Source: Brevibacterium antiquum (lineage in GTDB: Bacteria > Actinomycetota > Actinomycetes > Actinomycetales > Brevibacteriaceae). From it: 64,000 bases of DNA. Positions 58,110 through 64,000 of this stretch are shown piece by piece (within the stretch, counting starts at the first letter, position 1; every line of letters begins with the position of its first letter). The stretch covers positions 1 to 64,000 of the forward strand of contig NZ_JABASX010000011.1 in assembly GCF_016107655.1 (NCBI RefSeq), given 5' to 3'. The notes below the pieces were generated by a model that worked only from the letters and a program-made list of their open reading frames with translations, had not been told where the DNA came from and made no database searches. The position numbers and the translations under genes were made by a program.

Positions 58110-59765
58110 ATGACGTTCACCCGCAGAACCACCCAGACATCGACACACGCCGCCCGACGGAGCAGATCAGCGTCTTCCCATCTGCTCAGGCCAGTGGTCG
58201 CGTCCCTTGCGGCACTGACACTGGTACTCGGCGGATGTGCGGCCCCATCCGCGCTCGTCGGCAGCAGCGATGACACGCTCATCTACGGAACCGGCGCCAT
58301 CCCGCGTGTGCTCAACCCAGCAGTGCAGTCAGGACTGGCAACCGCGACGACCGGCACACAACTCTTCGCCAGCCCGATCCGTCTGAGCAAGAATCTGGAG
58401 CCCGAACCCTATCTCGCGGAGTCATGGGAGGAAGCGGAGGACGGGAAGACGATGACCCTCCACCTCGTCGAGGGAGCGAAATTCCACGACGGCCAACCCA
58501 TCACTTCGGAGGACGTGGCGTTCTCACTCAACGTCGTGAAGAAGGAGCATCCCTTCGGGGCCAATCTCTTCGGCCCGGTCACCAGCGTCGACACCCCTGA
58601 TGAACAGACAGTCGTCATCAACATGTCCCGCAGGCATCCCGCTCTGTTAACGGCGATGAGCCCACCGTTCCTCCCTGTCATCCCAAAACACGTCTACGGC
58701 ACGGATGACACTGTGACAGACCACCCGCAGAACGCCCAGAACGTCGTGGGCTCTGGACCGTACAAACTGCGCAGCCACCTCGAGGGCAAACGCATCGTGC
58801 TCAAAAAGGTCGATGACTTCTTCATGCCGAACGAGAAGGCTCCCCAACAAGTGCTCGTCGAGATCATCTCGGATGAGAACACTCTGGCACTGGCCACGGA
58901 GAAGGGAGAGATCGACATGATGACCTCCAACACTCCCTCCATCCTTTCGCGATTGGATGACGTCGACGGTCTGACCGTCGCAGACACCGGCTATGAAGGT
59001 CTGGGCGCCCTGACCTGGTTGGGTTTCAACGTCGAGAGCGAGAATGTCTCGGACAAACGAGTCCGGCAGGCGATCGCCTATGCGATCGACCGGGACTATC
59101 TCATCAACAAGCTCCATCGAGGTCAGATCGAGCCAGCCACCAGTCCCATCGCGAACGACAGCCCATACTTCGACGACTCCCTGCCGACCTATGACCGCGA
59201 CCTGGACAAGGCTGCGAAACTGCTCGATGACGCCGGATACACGACCGATGACCAGGGTAATCGCTTCACTGTCCAGCTCGACTACGATCCGCTGAGCGCC
59301 GAGATGTCCTCGAGCATCGCCGAGACCATCAAGGCCAATCTCAAGGACGTCGGCATCACTGTACGCATCCGCAGTTCCGCTGATGAACCGACGTGGGGCA
59401 ACCGAGTGGCTAACTATGACTACGACATGACGCTCGACAACGTCTGGAACTGGGGCGACCCGGTCGTGGGAGTCGAACGCACCTATCTGTGCGACAACAT
59501 CAAGAAGGGCGTCCTCTGGGCGAACATGTCCCAATACTGCAACGAGGACGTCGACCGGCTCTTCAAGAAGGCGGCCTCCGCACCGGATGAAGAGAGCCGG
59601 AAAGCCACCTATGCGAAAGCCCAACGGATCCTCACCGACGAACTTCCTGTCCTTCCTCTGGAGAATCAGCAGTACCGCAACATCTATTCGGACTCGGTGA
59701 AGAACGCCCCCAACGGCCCGTTCGGCATCATGTCGCCGGTGCTGAACACCTCGATGGAAGGTTGA
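58110..59765 (+). CDS. ABC substrate-binding lipoprotein, peptide/nickel type (second importer)
   Basis: A 551-residue SBP family 5 protein. A long basic N-terminus leads to the hydrophobic core VVASLAALTLVLGGC, with lipobox LGGC near residue 44. EAEDGKTMTLHLVEGAKFHD and RVRQAIAYAIDRDYL are family motifs. The unusually long N-region (about 30 residues rich in Arg, Ser and Thr) hints that the true start may be an internal codon. The ligand is unknown. Confidence 0.91.
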   Translation: MTFTRRTTQTSTHAARRSRSASSHLLRPVVASLAALTLVLGGCAAPSALVGSSDDTLIYGTGAIPRVLNPAVQSGLATATTGTQLFASPIRLSKNLEPEPYLAESWEEAEDGKTMTLHLVEGAKFHDGQPITSEDVAFSLNVVKKEHPFGANLFGPVTSVDTPDEQTVVINMSRRHPALLTAMSPPFLPVIPKHVYGTDDTVTDHPQNAQNVVGSGPYKLRSHLEGKRIVLKKVDDFFMPNEKAPQQVLVEIISDENTLALATEKGEIDMMTSNTPSILSRLDDVDGLTVADTGYEGLGALTWLGFNVESENVSDKRVRQAIAYAIDRDYLINKLHRGQIEPATSPIANDSPYFDDSLPTYDRDLDKAAKLLDDAGYTTDDQGNRFTVQLDYDPLSAEMSSSIAETIKANLKDVGITVRIRSSADEPTWGNRVANYDYDMTLDNVWNWGDPVVGVERTYLCDNIKKGVLWANMSQYCNEDVDRLFKKAASAPDEESRKATYAKAQRILTDELPVLPLENQQYRNIYSDSVKNAPNGPFGIMSPVLNTSMEG

Positions 59766-60808
59766 CCATGTCACTGACAGCCCCACCGAAGATCAAGCTC
59801 AAAGGGCGCAGAAACATGGCCCTGGCCAGGGCGCGGTCGATCGCCTCACGCATCGCCCAGGCTGTGCTCCTGCTGCTCGCCGTCATCATCTTCAACTTCG
59901 TCCTCATCCATCTCGCTCCCGGAGATCCGGCGACGGTCATCGCCGGCGAGTCCGGCGGAACCACTCCCGAACAGCTCGAAACGATCAGGGAAGCCTACGG
60001 GCTCAACGACCCGATCTTCATCCAGCTCTGGCACTACCTCGTCAAGATCTTCCAATTCGACCTCGGCTACTCCTTCTACTTCGGCCAGGACGTCACAGCC
60101 CTCATCGGAGAGCGGCTGTATCCGACCGTCCTGCTGGCCGGAACCGGCATGTTCGCCGGACTGATTCTCGGGACTCTGCTCGGTGTCATCGCCGCGATCA
60201 AACCCAAGGGTCTGCTCAGCTACTTCGTCACCGTCATCGCTCTCGTCGGCTTCGCCGCTCCGGTGTTCTGGACCTCCGTGCTGCTTCTGTTGGCCCTGTC
60301 GATCACTCTCCCGCTCTTCCCGGTCCAGGGAATGAACTCGATCATCGTCTCACCGGACGCCATTCCCCAGATCTGGGACACGACATTGCATCTCGTCCTG
60401 CCTGCCACGGCCCTGGCACTCATCTACGTTGCGCTCTACAGCCGCACGGCCCGGACCAGCATGCTCGACGTTCTCGACTCCGACTACATCCGAACGGCCT
60501 GGGCCAAAGGCCTCGGCGGGAAAGTCGTCATCTTCAAACACGCTCTGCGCAATGCGGTGCTTCCCATCATCACCCTCTTCGGGCTCCACGTCGGTGCACT
60601 GCTCTCGAGCGTTGTGCTCATCGAAGTCGTCTTCAACTGGCCGGGCCTCGGTTCCCTGCTGCTCGAATCGATCCTCCGCAGAGACACCCCGGTGATCCTG
60701 GGCATTTTGCTGGCCAGTTCAGTCCTCGTCATCATCGCCAATCTGGTCACTGATGTGGCCTACCGCATCATCGATCCGAGGATCGCCATCTCAGGAGGGC
60801 CACAATGA
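59762..60808 (+). CDS. ABC transporter permease, DppB type (second importer)
   Basis: A 348-residue permease with six helices; IAQAVLLLLAVIIFNFVLIH is the first, LAPGDPATVIAGESGG is the usual loop after it, and the EAA region is TAWAKGLGGKVVIFKHALRN. Overlaps the binding-protein stop by 4 bases. Confidence 0.94.
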   Translation: MTMSLTAPPKIKLKGRRNMALARARSIASRIAQAVLLLLAVIIFNFVLIHLAPGDPATVIAGESGGTTPEQLETIREAYGLNDPIFIQLWHYLVKIFQFDLGYSFYFGQDVTALIGERLYPTVLLAGTGMFAGLILGTLLGVIAAIKPKGLLSYFVTVIALVGFAAPVFWTSVLLLLALSITLPLFPVQGMNSIIVSPDAIPQIWDTTLHLVLPATALALIYVALYSRTARTSMLDVLDSDYIRTAWAKGLGGKVVIFKHALRNAVLPIITLFGLHVGALLSSVVLIEVVFNWPGLGSLLLESILRRDTPVILGILLASSVLVIIANLVTDVAYRIIDPRIAISGGPQ

Positions 60809-61713
60809 CCGACACGATGTCACTGCCGGGCGCCGGACAGGAACAGACAGGCCCGGGGCCTAAGAAAGCAACCCGGAAGCGACCGACGACGGCATGGACT
60901 CTGTTCCGACGCAACAGGGTCGCTCTCATCGGCTTGTCCCTGCTGGTGGCGATCCTGCTCGCCATCACCTTCGGACCGATGATCTATCCCAACAACCCGT
61001 TCGAAATCGTCGGGATACCGATGGAGGCACCCGGGGAGTCCTCAGTGCTGCTGGGAACCGACGCTCTCGGTCGAGACCTCTTCGCCGAACTGCTCTACGG
61101 CGGCAGGGCCACCATGCTCGTCGGCGTGGTCGCAGCTGTGCTGTCGACCGCGATCGGCATCATGCTCGGCGGCCTGGCTGGCTACCACCGTGGGTGGGCC
61201 GATTCCGTGGCTGTGCGCATCACCGAATTCTTCCAGGTGCTACCGCCGCTGCTGTTGGCCATGGTCCTCGTCACCCTGTTCACCCCGAGCCTGATGACGA
61301 TCACGATCGCCATCGGTGTCGTCAGCTGGCCCGCGACGATGCGCATCACCCGGGCAGAGTTCCTCCGCATCCGAGAACTCGACTATGTCAAGAACGACCG
61401 TGCCGCAGGTGCCGGTGACTTCTGGATCATCCTGAAGACGATCCTGCCGAATGCTCTGCCACCGATCGTCGTCATGTCCACGTTGGTCATCGGGCAGGCG
61501 ATGCTCTTCGAGGCGGGGCTGAGTTTCTTGGGCCTCGGCGACCCGAACACGATGAGCTGGGGGCTGATACTCGGCAACAATCGCGAGCAGATGCTCACCG
61601 CCTGGTGGCCTGTGGCCTTCCCTGGTCTGGCCATCTTCCTTGCAGTACTCAGCGTCAGCCTCTCCGGCGACGGGCTCAACGACGCGCTCAACCCGAAAGG
61701 TCGTGAACGATGA
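60805..61713 (+). CDS. ABC transporter permease, DppC type (second importer)
   Basis: A 302-residue permease. The N-terminal OppC_N region (WTLFRRNRVALIGLSLLVAI) is followed by LLGTDALGRDLFAELLYGGR and the EAA-type segment NDRAAGAGDFWIILKTILPN. Overlaps its neighbours by 4 bases on each side. Confidence 0.94.
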   Translation: MTDTMSLPGAGQEQTGPGPKKATRKRPTTAWTLFRRNRVALIGLSLLVAILLAITFGPMIYPNNPFEIVGIPMEAPGESSVLLGTDALGRDLFAELLYGGRATMLVGVVAAVLSTAIGIMLGGLAGYHRGWADSVAVRITEFFQVLPPLLLAMVLVTLFTPSLMTITIAIGVVSWPATMRITRAEFLRIRELDYVKNDRAAGAGDFWIILKTILPNALPPIVVMSTLVIGQAMLFEAGLSFLGLGDPNTMSWGLILGNNREQMLTAWWPVAFPGLAIFLAVLSVSLSGDGLNDALNPKGRER

Positions 61714-62630
61714 ACACTGCAACAACCTCCTCCACTGTCGTGAACGAGCAAGGACCAGCTCTTGTGGGAGGCGACGAGTCGCCGATCCTGTCGGTGAAGA
61801 ACCTCTCGGTGCGGTTCCAGGACAACATCGCCGTCAACGACGTCTCCTTCGACGTCAGCCCCAGAGAAGTACTGGCGATCGTCGGGGAATCCGGATCGGG
61901 CAAGTCGGTGACCTCTCTGGCCATCATGAGACTGGTCGAGCTCTCGTCATCAGGCAAGGTCACGGACGGGACCATGAAATTCGTCCGCGCAAGCGGCGAC
62001 ATCGTCGATCTGCGCACGGCCCCCGAAACGCAGATGCGTACGATCAGAGGCAACGACATCTCGATGATCTTCCAGGAGCCGCTGACCTCGCTCAATCCGG
62101 TCTACTCGGTGGGCAATCAGCTGGCGGAGGTGCTGCGCGTGCACAAGGGTATGTCCCGCCGAGAGGCGAAGAAGGGCGTCATCGAGCTCATGGAGCGGGT
62201 ACGGATCCCAGAGCCGACGCGCCGCGCCAGACAATACCCGCACCAGATGTCCGGCGGCATGCGTCAACGCGTGGTCATCGCCATGGCCTTGGCCTGTCAG
62301 CCGAGGATCCTCATCGCCGACGAACCCACCACAGCACTGGACGTGACAATCCAGGCACAGATATTGGCGCTGCTCCGTGAACTCAAGAACGACCTCGATG
62401 CCGGAATCATCTTCATCACCCACGACATGGGTGTGGTGGCAGAGATCGCCGATCGAGTGCTCGTCATGAGGAAGTCGGAAGCGATCGAAACCGGACCTGT
62501 CGAAGAGATCTTCCACAACCCACAACGACCCTATACGAGAAAGCTGCTCAGCGCGGTGCCGAAGCTGGGGTCGATGAACGGCACCGACTCCCCCGCGCTG
62601 TTCCACCTCGATAGAGAAGAGGCATCCTGA
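61710..62630 (+). CDS. ABC transporter ATPase, DppD type (second importer)
   Basis: A 306-residue ATPase: Walker [14 protein letters not shown]-loop [14 protein letters not shown], signature [15 protein letters not shown], Walker [15 protein letters not shown], His switch in FITHDMGVV. Coupled to the permease by a 4-base overlap and to the next ATPase by TGATG. Confidence 0.94.
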   Translation: MNTATTSSTVVNEQGPALVGGDESPILSVKNLSVRFQDNIAVNDVSFDVSPREVLAIVGESGSGKSVTSLAIMRLVELSSSGKVTDGTMKFVRASGDIVDLRTAPETQMRTIRGNDISMIFQEPLTSLNPVYSVGNQLAEVLRVHKGMSRREAKKGVIELMERVRIPEPTRRARQYPHQMSGGMRQRVVIAMALACQPRILIADEPTTALDVTIQAQILALLRELKNDLDAGIIFITHDMGVVAEIADRVLVMRKSEAIETGPVEEIFHNPQRPYTRKLLSAVPKLGSMNGTDSPALFHLDREEAS

Positions 62631-63526
62631 TGACGAAAATTCTCGAGGTCGAGCACATGGTCAAAGGATTCTCCCTATCGGGAGGCATGAGGGTCCATGC
62701 CGTCGAGGATGTGACTTTCCATGTCGATAAGGCCGAGACTCTCGCACTCGTCGGTGAGAGCGGGTGCGGCAAGACCACGGTGGCGAACCTGGCCATGAGA
62801 CTGCAGAAACCCGACAGCGGAACGATCAGTCTGCTCGACACCGATATCACCGAGCTGGGAACGCGCGAGCTGCGAGCCCACCGTCGGCACCTGCAGATGA
62901 TCTTCCAGGACCCGTTCGCCAGTCTCAATCCGCGCAAGATCGTGGGCAAGATCGTCGGCGACCCGATGCGGCTCAACCGGACTGCCTCGAACAGCGACAT
63001 CGACAGTCGTGTTGCCGAGCTGTTCGAGCTCGTAGGTTTGAGCGCTGACGACATGAGGAAGTATCCGCATCAGTTCTCCGGGGGTCAGCGCCAGCGTATC
63101 TGCATCGCCCGAGCGCTCACCCTCAATCCCAGCCTCATCGTCGCCGATGAAGCGGTATCGGCCTTGGACGTCTCCGTCCGTGCGACGGTACTCAACCTGA
63201 TGATCGAACTGCAGCAGGAATTCGATCTGTCCTATCTCTTCGTCAGCCACGATCTCGCCGTCGTCGAGCGGATCGCCCATCGGGTCGCGGTCATGTATCT
63301 GGGTCAGATCGTTGAGATGGGCCCACGGCGTCAGGTGTTCGAGAACCCACAGCACTCGTACACGCAGCGCCTGATGGACGCGGCTCCGATTGCGGACCCG
63401 AGCCAGAGGCGCGAACGTGCCCTCATCTCGGGAGAGATCCCCAGTCCAGTCTGGCCCGAAGACGAGGGACCTGAGCGGGTAACACTGCGCGATCTCGGGG
63501 ATGGGCATCTGGTCGCGGTTGAGTAG
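62630..63526 (+). CDS. ABC transporter ATPase, DppF type (second importer)
   Basis: A 298-residue ATPase: Walker A GESGCGKTTVAN, Q-loop MIFQDPFASLNPRK, signature FSGGQRQRICIARAL, Walker B SLIVADEAVSALDV, His switch in FVSHDLAVV. The C-terminal oligopeptide/nickel extension (YTQRLMDAAPIADPSQRRER) is present. Last gene of the rightward unit starting at the amidohydrolase; the next gene is convergent. Confidence 0.94.
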   Translation: MTKILEVEHMVKGFSLSGGMRVHAVEDVTFHVDKAETLALVGESGCGKTTVANLAMRLQKPDSGTISLLDTDITELGTRELRAHRRHLQMIFQDPFASLNPRKIVGKIVGDPMRLNRTASNSDIDSRVAELFELVGLSADDMRKYPHQFSGGQRQRICIARALTLNPSLIVADEAVSALDVSVRATVLNLMIELQQEFDLSYLFVSHDLAVVERIAHRVAVMYLGQIVEMGPRRQVFENPQHSYTQRLMDAAPIADPSQRRERALISGEIPSPVWPEDEGPERVTLRDLGDGHLVAVE

Positions 63527-63559
63527 CGCAGTCGTTCCGTGCGCATCGGGCCCGTGCAC

Positions 63560-64000
63560 TCACTGTTTGCCGAGGATGCCGTCCCCGCCGTCGACGTTGA
63601 GCAGAGTGCCGGTGATGTAGGAAGCCTCCGGCGAACACAGCCAGACGGCTGCGGCCGCCTGTTCTTCGGGAGATGAGACCCGCTTCATGGGAATCGCCTC
63701 GGTGACGGCGCGGTACTCCTCAGGTGAGTTCTCTGCCCACGAGGCGAGCGCAGGTGTCATCGTCGCCGAGGGGCCGAAGGCGTTGACCCGGATCCCCTTC
63801 GCCGCGTATTCCAATGCCGCCGTCTGAGTCATTCCGTTGACGGCCCATTTCGAAGCGTTGTACGGCGAGAGTCCGGGGCTGCCGTTCTTGCCCGACATCG
63901 AGGAGGTGTTGACGATGGCGCCGGATCCCTGCTTTTCCATCTGGGCCAGCTCATACTTCATAAAACTCATCAGGCCGAAGACGTTGACATCGAAGAGGCG
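63560..64000 (-). CDS. short-chain dehydrogenase/reductase, cut by the window edge
   Basis: The C-terminal about 147 residues of an SDR. NTSSMSGKNGSPGLSPYNAS contains the catalytic Ser region, and YNASKWAVNGMTQ has the catalytic Tyr-x-x-x-Lys. GIRVNAFGPSATMTPAL and SYITGTLLNVDGGDGI are typical of the glucose/ribitol dehydrogenase-like group. The coding frame is open to base 64000 (reading RLFDVNVFGLMSF before the visible part), so the N-terminal Rossmann motif lies beyond the window. An internal ATG at 63970 is not a true start. Confidence 0.9.
   Translation of the reverse strand, partial: RLFDVNVFGLMSFMKYELAQMEKQGSGAIVNTSSMSGKNGSPGLSPYNASKWAVNGMTQTAALEYAAKGIRVNAFGPSATMTPALASWAENSPEEYRAVTEAIPMKRVSSPEEQAAAAVWLCSPEASYITGTLLNVDGGDGILGKQ

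Overview
The window is chromosomal DNA from a high-GC Gram-positive actinobacterium. Gene order and protein character (argCJBDFRH upstream of tyrS, many GTG starts, ATGA and TGATG overlaps, actinobacterial-type signal peptides) fit Brevibacterium or a near relative; this is judgement from the sequence, not a database match. Most of the window is GC-rich, but about 11.6-17 kb is clearly more AT-rich and uses codons that are rare elsewhere here, as expected of acquired DNA.

Layout. 0.3-2.9 kb: a YccF membrane protein, tyrS, and a Phd/YefM-type antitoxin with a perfect palindromic operator whose RelE-like toxin is broken. 2.9-10.6 kb: a compact arginine operon read leftward (argC-argJ-argB-argD-argF-argR-argH), with a divergent quinone oxidoreductase sharing its AT-rich promoter region. 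11.6-24.7 kb: a defence island. It holds two overlapping reverse-transcriptase genes with YVDD active sites (DRT type 3 architecture), a structured candidate ncRNA directly downstream containing an ACACAC tract, decayed coding remnants, a small serine recombinase with a coupled small protein, and a leftward pair made of a 1613-aa single-chain Type ISP restriction-modification enzyme and an unrecognised 428-aa protein with a C-terminal membrane hairpin.

24.7-31 kb: a D-galactonate (De Ley-Doudoroff) operon dgoK-dgoA-dgoD plus two MFS transporters, one inactivated by an exact 7-bp tandem duplication, with a divergent IclR regulator. 31.2-42.6 kb: an amidohydrolase, then an oligopeptide ABC importer (binding protein, two permeases, two ATPases) in one leftward run with an S10 carboxypeptidase and a DUF885 peptidase-like protein, which together look like peptide uptake and cytoplasmic breakdown, next to a divergent RpiR regulator. 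42.8-55.3 kb: a tandem universal stress protein and then a taurine/sulfonate dissimilation set: TauR/MocR-like regulator, taurine:pyruvate-type aminotransferase, phosphate acetyltransferase, APC permease and xsc. A CobS-like AAA+ ATPase, a CobT-like VWA protein and an IclR regulator lie between the permease and xsc on the opposite strand. The expected route is taurine to sulfoacetaldehyde to acetyl phosphate plus sulfite to acetyl-CoA. 55.4-63.5 kb: an amidohydrolase, a CobW/COG0523 GTPase and a second complete peptide/nickel-type ABC importer. The window ends inside a leftward short-chain dehydrogenase.

No rRNA, tRNA or CRISPR array was recognised. The most notable content is the two-RT system with its candidate RNA, the ISP enzyme with its membrane partner, the single-event transporter knock-out, the broken toxin with intact operator, and the CobS/CobT/CobW-type genes beside the sulfonate and ABC genes.
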